Below are positions 32,248-43,985 of a stretch of 64,000 bases of DNA, piece after piece; position 1 is the stretch's first letter; every line of letters begins with the position of its first letter. The notes beneath the pieces are model-generated. The model had not been told where the DNA came from and ran no database searches. It saw only the letters and a list, made by a program, of their open reading frames with translations. Position numbers and translations under genes: made by a program. The stretch spans positions 15,562,212 to 15,626,211 of the forward strand of contig JAKZAP010000021.1 of NCBI GenBank assembly GCA_023053575.1, given 5' to 3'. Origin of the DNA: Branchinecta lynchi (lineage: Eukaryota > Arthropoda > Branchiopoda > Anostraca > Branchinectidae).

Positions 32248-34159
32248 CAAGAGCTACGAGCTCATATGGCACTTGTTACGAGTAGGCACGGCTCGGTTAT
32301 GTCAATGATATATCTAGTGTTTGCTAGGTGTCTTCCCACCAAGTTTCATCTCGATCCCTCCACTCATAGCGTTTTCCAATATTTCCAGTTCTCCCCTCGA
32401 GCTCCCCCCAAAAGTCACCGGATCCGGTCCGGATTTTAAGTGGGTCGTCTGAGGCATGAGGTCTTTCCAAATATCAAGTTTCATCGAGATCCGGTCCCCC
32501 GTTCAAAAGTTATAAATACCTAAAGATTCCGGATTCCCCCTCCCTCCACTCCCCCGACAGTGCCCGAATCGGCTCGGTCACGTCAATGATGTATCTAGTG
32601 TTTGCTAGGTGTCTTCCCACAAATTTCATCTCGACCCCTCCACTCGTAGCGTTTCCCAAGATTTCCGGTTGCCCCATCCAGCTCCCCCAAAAGTCACCGG
32701 ATCCGGTCCAGATTTTAAGTGGGTCGTCTGAGGTGTGAGGCCTTTCCAAATATCAAGTTCCATCGAGATCCGATCACCCGTTCAAAAGTTATAAATACCT
32801 CAAGATTCCGGATTCCCCCTCCCTCCACTCCCCCCACAGTGCCCGAATTGGCTCGGTTATGTCAATGATGTATCTAGTGTTTGCTAGGTGTCTTCACACC
32901 AAGTTTCATCTCGATCCCTCCACTCATAGCGTTTCCCAAGATTTCCGGTTGCCCCCTCCAGCTCCCCCCAAAAGTCACCGGATCCGGTCCGTATTTTAAG
33001 TGGGTCGTCTGAGGCATGAGGCCGTTCCAAATATCAAGTTTCATCGAGATCCGGTCACCCGTTCAAAAGTTATAAATACCTCAAGATTCCGGATTCCCCC
33101 TCCCTCCACTCCCCCGACAGTGCCCGAATCGGCTCGGTCATGTCAATGATGTATCTAGTGTTTGCTAGGTGTCTTCCCAACAAGTTTCATCTCGATCCCT
33201 CCACTCATAGCGTTTCCCAAGATTTTCGGTTGCCCCCTCCAGCTCCCCCCAAAAGTCACCGGATCCGGTCTGGATTTTAAGTAGGTCGTCTGAGGCATGA
33301 GGTCTTTCCAAATATCAAGTTCCATCGAGATCCGATCACCCGTTCAAAAGTTATAAATACCTCAAGATTCCGGATTCCCCCTCCCTCCACTCCCCCTACA
33401 GTGCCCGAATCGGCTCGGTTATGGCAATGATGTATCTAGTGTTTGCTAGGTGTCTTCCCACCAAGTTTCATCTCGATCCCTAGACTCATAGCGTTTCCCA
33501 AGATTTCCGGTTGCCCCCTCCAGCTCCCCCCAAAAGTCACCGGATCCGGTCCGGATTTTAAGTAGGTCGTCTGAGGCATGAGGTCTTTCCAAATATCAAG
33601 TTCCATCGAGATCCGATCACCCGTTCAAAAGTTATAAATACCTCAAGATTCCGGATTCCCCCTCCCTCCACTCCCCCCACAGTGCCCGAATCGGATCGGT
33701 TATGTCAATGATGTATCTAGTGTTTGCTAGGTGTCTTCCCACCAAGTTTCATCTCGATCCCTCCACTCATAGCGTTTCCCAAGATTTCCGGTTGCCGCCT
33801 CCAGCTCCCCCCAAAAGTCACCGGATCCGGTCCGGATTTTAAGTGGGTCGTCTGAGGCATGAGGTCGTTCCAAATACCAAGTTTCATCGAGATCCGATCA
33901 CCCGTTCAAAAGTTAAAAATACCTCAAGATTCCGGATTCCCCCTCCCTCCACTCCCCCCACGGTGCTCGGATCGGGGAAGTGACTATTTCCAACTTAATC
34001 ATTTGGGGTCCCTGATATGCCTGCCAAGTTTTATCGTCCTAGCTTATCTGGAAGTGCCCGAACTAGCAAAACCTGGACAGACCGACAGACCGACAGACCG
34101 ACGGACGGACAGAAATTGCGATCGCTATATGGCACTTGGCCGAAGGGCAAGTGCCATAA
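32248..34159 (+). mobile_element. Family B short-form element B3 with six 281-bp tandem units
   Basis: It starts CAAGAGCTACGAGCTCATAT and ends CAAGTGCCATAA after a GACAGACCGACAGACCGAC tract. The interior is a head-to-tail array. The marker TATCTAGTGTTTGCTAGG recurs at 32311, 32592, 32871, 33152, 33433 and 33714 (periods 281, 279, 281, 281, 281). It is inserted in the A-run of GGAATAAAAAAATCGACC of element B2. The uninterrupted site is seen in B1 at about 29985-30002. Confidence 0.75.
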
Positions 34160-36689
34160 AAATCGACCACCTAAAGCATCTTCGTTTATACCATCTACCA
34201 AGTTTCACTCGAATCTGAGCATTTTTGGAAAGTTCCGGTACCCCCCCCCCCTTCCCACCAACGTTGTCGGAGCCGGTTCGGGCCCAATCTCTTAATTCCC
34301 TCATCAAGTTTGACTGAAATTGGAGCATAGCCTATCTGCAAGTTTCCAGTACACCCCCCCCCCCCCTACCTTGGCCGAATCCGGCCCAGACGCCAAATAA
34401 CAAATCTAGGCCGCATAAACTCGGCACTGTCGAATTGCATCTCATTCGGTCCATCCGTTTGGTTTTTGTGCATGTCAAAAGTCCCCCCCCCCCAATTCCC
34501 CTAATCGTGGTCGCATATGGTTCGAACGCATGTTTTACATGTCGAGGCCATCGATTCGTATCACCCATGAAGTTTCACTCGAATCAGACCACTCGTTCGC
34601 AATTTATAGAAGTCCATATTTCTCTTCTCTTGCTCCCCCAAAAAAGCTCGGATCTAGGAACGGAAGTTTCCGGGGGTATGTTGTGTCAGGTTTTTAAGTC
34701 AAGATAATTCGGGTCGCTAATATGCCTGCAAAGTTTCGTTGTCGTTTTACATCTGGAACTATTCTAACTCACGACTACCGGAATTCCAGGAAACCCCCTC
34801 CAACTCCCCCCACAGAACCCCGAAACCATCTGGCTCCGTCAATTTCATCTAGGCCTAATGCTTGTTCCATCCATTAAGTTTCGTCCCAATCCCTCTACTT
34901 TTAGAGTTTCTTGAGTTTTCCACACCCCCCCCCCATCCCCACAGGTATCGGACCCGACTCGGACGTGACACTGAACGTCCGAGGCGATAGCTCACCAGAC
35001 AAGTTTCATTCAAATCCGATCACCCGTTCAAAAGTTATGCACGCCACTAGATTCCGGACTCCCCATCCACCCACTCCCCCCACGATGGTCGGGTCGGGGA
35101 AACGGCTGTTCTCAAGTCAATCTGTTCGGATCCCTGACATACCTGCCAAGTTTCATCGCCCTAGGACATCAGGAAGTATGCCGAACTCGCGGGATCGCTA
35201 GAAATCCGGACCCCCACCCCAACTCCCCCACAGTGCCCTGATCCGGTCCGGTTATGTCAATGACGTGTCGAGGACCTGTGCTTGTTTTTCCCACCAAGTT
35301 TCATCCCGATCCCTCCACTTTAAGCGTTTCTCAAAATTTCCGGTTCCCTCCTCCAACTCCTCCCAGTGTCATCGGATCCGGTCCGGTTATGTCAATGACG
35401 TGTCTAGGACCTGTGCTTGTTTTTCCCACCAAGTTTCATCCCGATCCCTCCACTTTAAGCGTTTCTCAAAATTTCCGGTTACCTCCTCCAACTCCCCCCA
35501 GTGTCTTCGGATCCGGCCCGGATTTAAAGTGAGGTGTCTGAGACACAAGGTCATCCTAAATATCAATTTTCATCAAGATCCGATCACCCGTTCAAAAGTT
35601 ATGCACGCCACTAGATTCCGGACTCCCCATCCACCCACTCCCCCCACGATGGTCGGGTCGGGGAAACGGCTGTTCTCAAGTCAATCTGTTCGGATCCTTG
35701 ACATACCTGCCAAGTTTCATCGCCCTAGGACACCAGGAAGTATTCCGAACTCGCGGGATCGCTAGAAATCCGGACCCCCATCCCAACTTCCCCACAGTGC
35801 CCTGATCCGGTCCGGTTATGTCAATGACGTGTCTAGGACCTGTGCTTGTTTTTCCCACCAAGTTTCATCCCGATCCCTCCACTTTAAGCGTTTCTCAAAA
35901 TTTCCGGTTCCCCACCCCAACTCCCCCACAGTGCCCTGATCCGGTCCGGTTATGTCAATGACGTTTCTAGGACCTGTGGTTGTTTTTCCCACCAAGTTTC
36001 ATGCCGATCCCTCCACTTTAAGCGTTTCTCAAAATTTCCGGTTCCCTCCTCCAACTCCCCCCAGTGTCATCGGATCCGGCCCGGATTTAAAGTGAGGTGT
36101 CTGAGACACGAGGTCATCCTAAATATCAATTTTCATCAAGATCCGATCACCCGTTCGCAAGCTAAAAATACCTCAAATTTTGGCTTCACCCTCCCTCCAC
36201 TCCCCCCCCCCAGATGGTCGAATCGGGGAATTGATGATTTCCAATTTAAGCTGGTCGGGTCCCAGACATGCCTGTCAATTTCCATCGTCCCAGCACATCA
36301 GGAAGCACGGAACTCGCGGGATCACTACAAATTCGGACTTCTCCCCCCCCCCCAACTCCCCCAAAGTGAGCGGATCCGTTCCGGTTATATCAGTCACGTA
36401 TCTAGGACTTTTGCTTGTTCTTTCCACCAAGTTTCATTCGGATCCCTCCACTCTAAGTGTTTTCCAAGATTTCCGGTTTCCCCCTCTAACTCCCCCCAGT
36501 GTCACCGGATCCGGTCTGGATTTAAAATGGAGGGTCTGAGACACGAAGTCCTACCATGTATTAAGTTTCATTAAGATCCGATCACCCGTTCGTAAGCTAA
36601 AAGTATCTCATGTTTCCTATTTTTTCCGGATTCCCCCTCCCTCCACTCCCCTCCAGATGGTCGGATCGAGGAAGCGACAATTTCTAATT

Positions 36690-39600
36690 GTGTTGCGAGA
36701 GCAACACTTTGGTTTTGTCCTCGTTTTTTTGTTTTTTTTTTTTTTTCCTATGACTCCGATTTCATTTTATTCCTGGTAACTGAGAAGGGTCTAACCTGTG
36801 CGGTTTTTACGGAAAGTGTGGACCTTAGGCCGGATTGATGAATATGACATTACATTTTGGAAAGCTCCGTAGAACTCTTGCCTGGGGCCAATAAGGATGG
36901 TTTTTGCTTGTCATCGAGCCAGAGCCTACGGTTTGCGAAGTGAAGTGGAGTTGTATAGCCTATGTCAGAGAGGACTATCTGAAGTTGTGTAGCGAACCTT
37001 TCGTTTCATCAAAAGATGTTTCTGCTTTCGAGTGGAAAGCTCCGTTCTAGCACGCAAGCAGGCAGGCACCAGTTTCAAATTGAAGATGGACTAAAATCTA
37101 TAAGTGTTAAATATATGCGGCAGTTACCCGGCCCCACAGCCAACATATCTTCTTTGAGTGATAAATAGAAAAATCTACACAGACAAAAAAGTGGCTTTTT
37201 CCCACGGGTCCGAAAGTGCTGCCATCTATTGTTTCTGTCCATGTCTGCGACGATTTCAGCTGAGTTTATAATTTTTTTTTTTTGCACTTTGGTTTGTGGT
37301 AGAGTAACGGTATCAGATGTGCCTCTTAAACTTTAAAAGTTCTCTCATTGCTAAAGAAACTAGAGCTTATCCTTTGCTCCTTTCTAAGTCGTGACGTTAG
37401 AAAGTTGGCCTACGGCAAAAAAGTCAACTTTTGAACTAAGACAGGTAGAATTTTTTTTTCGACGGCAATCGATAGCCATTGATGAGCCGATCAAAGTATA
37501 TGCCATCCATTTTTTGGTACAAAAATTCCTTCATGAGATACACCAGTTTGAAAATTTCAAAGGGGTTGACAACTTCATAGTAAGGTACATTGAAACCAAA
37601 AATAGGCGATACCAGTTATGATACATATAGGGGACTTTTAAGCAACAGTCGACTGTTAGCCCATAATCATCTTCGGTAATGAGGGGTTTGCAGCTTTTGC
37701 TAGTTGGTATACCTGTTATTTGTTTCCGGTGTATTCGATGGTAAGAACAATTTGGTTCCCAATGGTAAGATATGCAAGGGACTTCTAAGTAATAATCGGC
37801 TGTTATGCTACAATCATCTTCTGCGATGATGGGTTTGCAGCTTTTGCTACCTGGTGTACCCATTATTTGTTTCCGGTTAACTTAATGTATATCACGGGAG
37901 AGGGACTTGTAAGTAGGAATCGGTTCACGAGGGGCTAGGAATTTTTGCAAATGGGTGCACATTGTATTCGATTTCTATAAATCTGACGGTAAGAAAGTTT
38001 GTGTCGATGGTCTATCAATGTAACCGAGGATTAACTGTTTACACAACGGATACAAACGAAAATGTAAAGCAATGAGGTAGTTTCATAATAATTAATAGGG
38101 TCATCTATAGTATTTTAATCCTGAAAAGTTACGGATAGCTTTCTATTACCAACTAGATTATATAAGATATTGTTCCAAGTTTTCATCCGTCACGATGTCT
38201 ACGATTGAAAAGGATAAAGTACAACTGACTGCAAAGTTAATTTAGTCCCTTCTTCCTATATTTTGTTGTTGTTGTTTTTACAACGCTGAAGAATACCTTT
38301 TGATCATATGATTATTTTTTTTAGAACATCCCGTTTAAAAAGATTATGCTATAATCATCTTCAGCGATGAGGGGCTTGCAACTTTTGATAGCTGGTATAT
38401 CCATTATTTGTTTCCGATGAATTTGATGTCAATCACGGGAGACGGACTTGTAAGCAAGAATCGGTTCACGAGAGGCTAGAAAGTTTTGAAAATTGGTGCA
38501 CATTGTATTCGATTTCTGTAAATATGACAGTAAGAAAGTTTGTATCGATGGTCTATCACTTAACCTAGGATTAACTGTTTACGCAACGGGTACAAACGAT
38601 ACGGTAATGTAAAACAATAAGGTAATTTTGTAATAATTAATAGTGTCATCTATGGTATTTTAATCCTGAAAAGTTACGGATAGCTTTATAATATCAACTA
38701 GATTATATAAGATATTGTTCCAAGTTTTCATCCGTCACGATATCTACGATTGAAAAGGATAAAGTTCAACTTCGACGGCAATCGATAGCCGCTGATGAGC
38801 TGATCAAAGTATATGACATCCATTTTTTGGTAAAAAAAATTCCTTTATGAGATACACCAGTTTGAAAGTTTCAAGGGGTTGACAACTTCAGTAGTAAGGT
38901 ACACACTGAAACCAAAAATAGGCGATACCAGTTGTGAGACATTTAGGGGATTTGTACGCGACAGGCAACTGTTAGCTCATAATCATCTTCGGCAATGAGG
39001 GGTTTGCAGCTCTCGCTAGTTGGCGTACCTGTCATTTGATGAACAATTTGGTTCCCAAATGTAAAACATGCAAGGGACTTGTAAGTAATAATCGGATGTT
39101 ATGCTACACAAATCTTCAGCGATGAGGGGTTTGCAACTTTTGCTAGTCGGTATACCTATTATTTTTATCCGGTGAACTTGATCACGGGAAAGGGACTTGT
39201 CAGTAGAATCGGTGCACGAGGGGCTAGAAATTAGTGCAAATTGTTGCACATTGTATTCGATTTATATAAATCTGACGGTAAGAAAGTTTGTATCGTTGGT
39301 CTATCGCTGTAACCTAGGATTTACTGTTAACGCAACGGGTACAAACGATACTGTAATGTAAAACAAGGTAGTTTCGTAATAATTAATAGTGTCATCTATG
39401 GTATTTTAATCCTAAAAAGTTACGGATAGCTTTATAATACCAACTAGATTATATAGGATATTATTCCAAGTTTTCATCCGTCACGATGTCTACGATTGAA
39501 AAGGATAAAGTTCAACTGACTGCAAAGTCAATTTAGTCCCTTTTTCCGATATGCTTTTGTTGTGGTTAGGGCAATCGATAGCCCTTGAAGAGCTGATCAA

Positions 39601-40500
39601 AATATATGCCATCAAATTTTCTGAACAAAAATCCTTCATGAGATAAGCCAGTTTGAAAGTTTCAAGGGGTTGACAACTTCAGGAGTAAGGTACACACTGA
39701 AACCAAAAATAGGCGATACCAGTTGTGAGACATGTAAGGGACTTGTAAGCAACATTCGACTGTAAGCAACAGTCGACTGTTAGCTCATAATCATCTTCGG
39801 CAACGAGGAGTTTGCAGCTTTTGCTAGTTGGTATACCTGTTATTTGTCTCAGGTGTATTCGATGGTAAGAACAATTTTGTTCCCAATTGTAAGACATGCA
39901 TGGGACTTGTAAGTAATAATCGGCTTTTATGCTATAATCATCTTCAGCGATGAGGGGTTTGCAACTCTTGATAGCTGGTGCATCCATTATTTGTTTCCGG
40001 TGAATTTATTGTCAATGTCGGGAGACGGACTTGTAAGTAAGATCGGTTCACGAGGGGCTAGAAATTTTTGAAAATTGGTGCACATTGTATTCGATTTCTG
40101 TAAATATGACAGTAAGCAAGTTTGTATCGATGGTCTATCGCTATAACCTAGGATTAACTGTTTACGCAACGGGTACAAACGATACGGTAATGTAAAACAA
40201 TAAGGTAGTTTTGTAATAATTAATAGTGTCATCTATGGTATTTTAATCCTGAAACGTTACAAATAGCCTTCTTCCGATATTGTTTTGTTGTTGGTTTTAC
40301 AACGCTAAAGAACAGCTTTTGATTATGTGATTATTCTTTTTAGAACATACCGTTTTAAAAGCTTCGATAAGTTGACAATTTCAGCATTTAACCGACAGCG
40401 AAGAAACAAAACCAAAGTGTTGCTCTCGCAACACTTTAGCCGGCGAAGCCGGACAAAGGTTGCCGCAACACTTCACGTTGCCCGGGCAACGTAGGTCTAG
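36690..40500. mobile_element. Family C element with hierarchical satellite core
   Basis: It begins TGTTGCGAGAGCAACACTTT. At the right it has the inverse CCAAAGTGTTGCTCTCGCAA, then GCCGGCGAAGCCGG and CGTTGCCCGGGCAACG hairpins. The interior 37460-40390 is built of long tandem units (GCAATCGATAGCC at about 37467, 38775, 39569). Each unit contains two diverged subunits of about 150 bp with AGCAAAAGCTGCAAACC on the minus strand. It splits element B2 at TAAT/TTTAATCTGG, and the empty site is visible in B1 at about 31805-31822. Confidence 0.65.
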
Positions 40501-40999
40501 TTTAATCTGGTCCAGTTCCTGATATGCTTGCCAAGTTTCATCGTCCTAGCTTATCTGGAAGTGCCCGAACTAGCAAAACCGGGACCGACAGACCGACAGA
40601 CCGACTGACGGACAGAAATAACAATCGCTATATGGCACTTGAGTAAGCTCAAGTGCCATAAAAACACTGTTACAAATAACTTTCATAACAATAAATAACA
40701 ACTGATGTACATTAAACAAAACACTGTACTTACTTAACTATTAGCTTTTATCGAAACACGGAAACAGATTCTTCAGAGTCAGAATGTTATTAGCTTTAGC
40801 TACAAATGCATGACAGATATTCCTTCAGCCCAAGCTGACTGGGAATCATATTTGAAGGTGCAAAACGAAGAATTTCTTTTTGAAGAATTTTGTTTGTGAA
40901 GTTTATTTTCCAGCTTGAGCCTGAATGGATCCTAGCCAAGAGGGGCCGAAACATAGCTCTAATAAAATGTAGCTAACTTGTCCGTTTTGCACCGTCAAT

Positions 41000-41061
41000 T
41001 GGGGTATGAAACATTTTTGAACCTTGATTAGGGGTACGCGGTACGGAAAAGGTTGGGAACC
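41000..41061. mobile_element. hAT right-end fragment
   Basis: TTTTTGAACCTTGATTAGGG followed by GTACGCGGTACGGAAAAGGT and TGGGAACC matches the right end of the hAT element at 62745-62798, without the last bases. Confidence 0.55.
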
Positions 41062-41498
41062 TAGTTTAATAAACGCTTTGACACGCCTTTCACATGACCC
41101 TTTAGCCATCTTCACGAATATTACCTCCCCTCTCTCAAACTCCTTCACTACGTCAGCCGCGCAGCAAATTCCCATCGGTTCTTCTTTTGACAAGAAAGTA
41201 CTCCCTCACAAAGGACTAAACAACCCAAGTAATGCCATCAAACAAACAGCAAAGCTTCTGCGTGACCCTTGCGCTTCTAAACAGGATAAAAAGCGGGACG
41301 TCTGCAGGAGGACCTGAAATCCAGCCGTCTCTCTTCCAGCAAGGGCCAGTTACGTCTTCGGCTTCACCTCGGTGACACACCACCAGATATTCTGTATCGT
41401 TGCACGCTCTAAACGGTTGCTGGTTCGTTTCAGTGAAGCTTTGCTTCCCCCAACAGACAGACAAACCAAAAATAATGAGAAACTGAAAAACAAAAATG

Positions 41499-41573
41499 CC
41501 CCTCCAGTAGGATTTGAACCTGCAACCTTCGGCTTCTCGCACCGACGCCCTTAACCAATCAGCTATCGAGGGG
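41499..41573 (-). repeat. tRNA-like sequence (tRNA pseudogene or SINE head)
   Basis: The minus strand shows a tRNA fold of about 75 nt. It has acceptor CCCCTCG/GGAGGGG (one mismatch), an A-box-like TAGCTGATTGG, a TCGGT/GCCGA anticodon stem with loop GCGAGAA, and a B-box GGTTCAAATCC with a T-stem. The loop reads GAG in anticodon position, but base 33 is C instead of the near-invariant U. I therefore favour a tRNA-derived SINE or pseudogene over a working tRNA-Leu. Confidence 0.45.
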
Positions 41574-41689
41574 TTATGGACATGGTTCGCAAACCAACGT
41601 AATGATAAAAGTCCCCTTATATACATAATAATATAATTGCAATAATAACGCTTTCGCCTCTATAAATTTCTCGGGACACTTTACACACT

Positions 41690-41945
41690 AAATTGAATTT
41701 CAGCCAGGTGGAAGTCGACACCTGCTTTGAATTAGTTGATGTTTTCGGCATTTACAACACTTTCTGGGAGATTATTCCAACATTCTACTATTCGGTTTCT
41801 AAAGCTCCATTTTCCGATGTCTTTTCTTAACTTCTTACCACTCAGTTTCAATTTGTGTCGTCTGAGACCGTTGTAGTTGAAGGTGAAGACATCATCAGGC
41901 CTAGTGTTATCATAACAACTATGGCAAATTTTAAAATACAATTTT
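41690..41945 (-). pseudogene. LINE C-terminal fragment
   Basis: The frame reads FNYNGLRRHKLKLSGKKLRK, then WSFRNRIVECWNNLPESVVN and AENIN, then an in-frame stop, then FKAGVDFHLAEIQFSV and stop. The pattern TRGHxxKL...NRVVxxWNxLPExVVxA...FK is the hallmark of CR1-type ORF2 C-termini. The internal stop (probably CAA to TAA) marks it as dead. Confidence 0.65.
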
Positions 41946-42087
41946 AATAATACAAGCCAAGCAACCAGCGCCTTCGCCGTAATCTGGTATCAAGGGCGTA
42001 ATTGGTGGGGCGGGGGGCTCAGTTGTATCAATGGATAATTGGACAATTGTCTTGACAATAAAAACAAACTAAGAACAGGTCTCCAAC

Positions 42088-42222
42088 CTTTGTTTGATTC
42101 TGCTTCCTTATTGGCTGTCATCCTTTTGATAACGGAGAGAGGAATGTCGCTGTACATGGACTTGGTCTGAGCGGGAGCGGATGGACGCTGTTGCGGCATC
42201 GCTGGGGGCGGGTACCCCATAC
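42088..42222 (-). CDS. EIF4ENIF1: EIF4ENIF1 exon J
   Basis: A 135-bp exon with acceptor TTTGTCTTTCAG and a weak donor (GTTGGA), phase 1 on both sides. After a Gly/Pro/Gln-rich stretch it encodes IPLSVIKRMTANKEAESNK, which matches the human 4E-T segment TPTSVIRKMYESKEKSKEE. It is followed by the largest intron in the window, 14,096 bp of nested repeats. The weak donor and very long intron make this a plausible point of inefficient splicing. Confidence 0.9.
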
Positions 42223-42764
42223 CTGAAAGACAAACAGTATAGTAATTTCCTTTCCATTCTCTCCATTTTCCGATTCGCAATCATCTTCACTGAGTCAACC
42301 TTACGGCCGAAATCAAGAGCCCATGATCTACTGTTCTTAGTTATTCACAAGGGCCTTCCGGTAGCACGATTCTTCCCAAAAACCGCCCCCCCCCCCCCCC
42401 CTCTTCGTAAGCTTCCCGGGTTTCCGCTAGATTGCGCACAGTTGGCGTAGACGATGTTTCACGGGCTCTACATTCTTTTCTAAATTAGTGAACTCTATGG
42501 AAAACATTTGTATGTGTTTAGCGATTATTCTATATTTCTTTGTTCCTTTTTCCTGCACTTGTGTCCTCGGGCAGTGCGTCATAAATAAATTATTCATTCA
42601 TTCATTAAGTGAGAGGAAAAGGATATGATTTTAAAATATACAAAATGGACTTCCATGAACTAAATACTTTACCAAACCTTACTTTTTTTTATATTACTAA
42701 ACTACTCTATTACTATATTTACTGGACTTTATCCCTATTATTCCGTATCTCTATATCCCAATAA

Positions 42765-43301
42765 TGGACATCTAATTAACTTCAAATAAAATTTCAACTT
42801 AGAACAAATTTTCCGGTTTTAGTCGGATTACGGGCGAACTATATGTCCGGGTAAAAAATGATCGTTATATACGGATTCAGCATCTCTGCTTCTAAGCATC
42901 TAATCTAAAATGGTTTTCACATAAGTGTTCAGCATGCCTTCTTACCCCTCAATCGAATATCTAATCAAATTCAAATAAACCTTGTACTATTAATAAACTT
43001 TCCGATTTTGGCCGGATCCCGGGCTAACTACTTGTCCGGCGAAACAACAGCGTTTTCAGCATGTCTTCTTACCCATTAATCGACTATCCCATTAGCTGTT
43101 TAAAAATATTTTGTTTGCCTCTTAATTTGAACCCCCACCCCTGACTGTCGAGCTACATAGCCCATCTACGAACTCGACCTTCCTCAGACCAAGTTTCATC
43201 AACATATCTCATTCTCTTGGAGAGTTACCGTGCTCACAGACGAACGGACAACTTTTGTGATGTCATAGGTATCCCTCCACTTCCGTTTTGGGATCCCAAA
43301 A
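42765..43301 (-). mobile_element. Family A element A5, truncated, reverse
   Basis: Reverse-oriented core units (TTTTCCGG...CGGATT, TCTTCTTACCC) are followed by the reversed 5' block (CATAGCCCATCTACGAACTC, AAGTTTCATCAACATATCTC). It ends CCACTTCCGTTTTGGGATCCCAAAA. The AACAAG terminus is missing. It lies in the I-J intron beside exon I. Confidence 0.6.
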
Positions 43302-43358
43302 AAACGCAACTAATGTCGGAGGGGTAATCGAAAAGCGTCAAGCGAAAACGCAGCTTAC

Positions 43359-43520
43359 CTTGAGTAGCAGAGGCATACTGGTTCCTTTTGAACATAGCCA
43401 GCTCCTCCGGGGCGACTCGTCTCAGCACTTGCTCGCTGATACCGGCCAGATGCTTGTCGAATCGAGGATCGCTAAGGTGCTTCAACAGGTCATGGGTTGA
43501 CAATCGACCAGAAGATAAGG
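43359..43520 (-). CDS. EIF4ENIF1: EIF4ENIF1 exon I
   Basis: A 162-bp exon with acceptor TTTGATTCCAG and donor GTAAGC, entering at phase 1 and leaving at phase 1. It encodes a helical-looking block with STHDLLKHLSDPRFDKHLAG, ISEQVLRRVAPEELAMFKRN and QYASATQ. It is less disordered than its neighbours. Human 4E-T carries Leu-rich helices in this region (for example NILQELLGQPV), but I cannot align this exon with certainty. A family A element in reverse orientation ends 57 bp beyond the donor. Confidence 0.85.
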
Positions 43521-43719
43521 CTGGAATCAAATAACGATATTACCTTAAATTCCACTTCGGAGCAATCTAGGATATAGTAATAATAATAACAACGTTTAAT
43601 TCCTGAATAGCTCATACAATTACCTGCTAGCGTGGGATCGTCAAACAATTGTTAACACGGCTAAAACTTAATAATCACTTCTCAATAATTACCTTAAAAT
43701 ATTTATATGTACATACAAT

Positions 43720-43985
43720 TAATAACGAATATATCACAGTTCAGAATTAAAATAGTTTACGAAATATGGTACAAATGACGAAAGATACCGGTCAGTAGAG
43801 TGGATATCAGAGGGAACAAGACTGGTACAATTACGGGTTGCAGCGCGAAGCCTTGTTTCAGGTCGAGTCTGGTTTGGGGCTTCGTAATCCGGTAGGAGAG
43901 ATCTATGAAGATCGGAGGACAAGCATTTACGTCCAAAATCCATTGTCAACTTGTGTCAGAGGACAAGCATTTACGTCCAAAATCC
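43720..43985 (-). pseudogene. LINE C-terminal fragment with 40-bp duplication
   Basis: The frame MTMDFGRKCLSSDLHRSLLP...STDRYLSSFVPYFVNYFNSE matches the C-terminus of the RT ORF at 5175-6689 (NFGKKLLNSDDHRDILPD...SSERYLKSFAPYFIRHFN). A 40-bp stretch (AGGACAAGCATTTACGTCCA onward) is tandemly duplicated at about 43918-43998. Confidence 0.6.

Larger units (their letters stand above)
31958..40662 (+). mobile_element. Family B element B2, long form, with two nested insertions
   Basis: It starts CAAGAGCTACGAGCTC immediately after the end of B1 and finishes at the hairpin GGCACTTGAGTAAGCTCAAGTGCC (40635-40658). It is colinear with B1 once the nested B3 element (32248-34159) and the nested family C element (36690-40500) are removed. 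It also contains extra degenerate units at about 35230-36090 compared with B1. This block makes up most of the exon J-K intron. Confidence 0.65.

Noticed and set aside
31088..36574. Several long open frames with Pro/Ser/His-rich translations (for example 31088-31699 and 36092-36574)
   Set aside because: They are translations of tandem family B repeat units; the same phrases recur in several frames because the DNA itself repeats.
30000..36700. CRISPR-like array
   Set aside because: The genome is animal, and the regularly spaced similarity is a 281-bp tandem unit, not short repeats with unique spacers.
41499..41573. Functional tRNA-Leu
   Set aside because: Position 33 is C, the acceptor and T stems have mismatches, and it lies amid repeats; a tRNA-derived repeat is more likely.
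41216..41626. 136-codon minus-strand frame containing IADWLRASVREAEGCRF
   Set aside because: That phrase is the translation of a tRNA-like sequence at 41499-41573, so the frame is not a protein gene.
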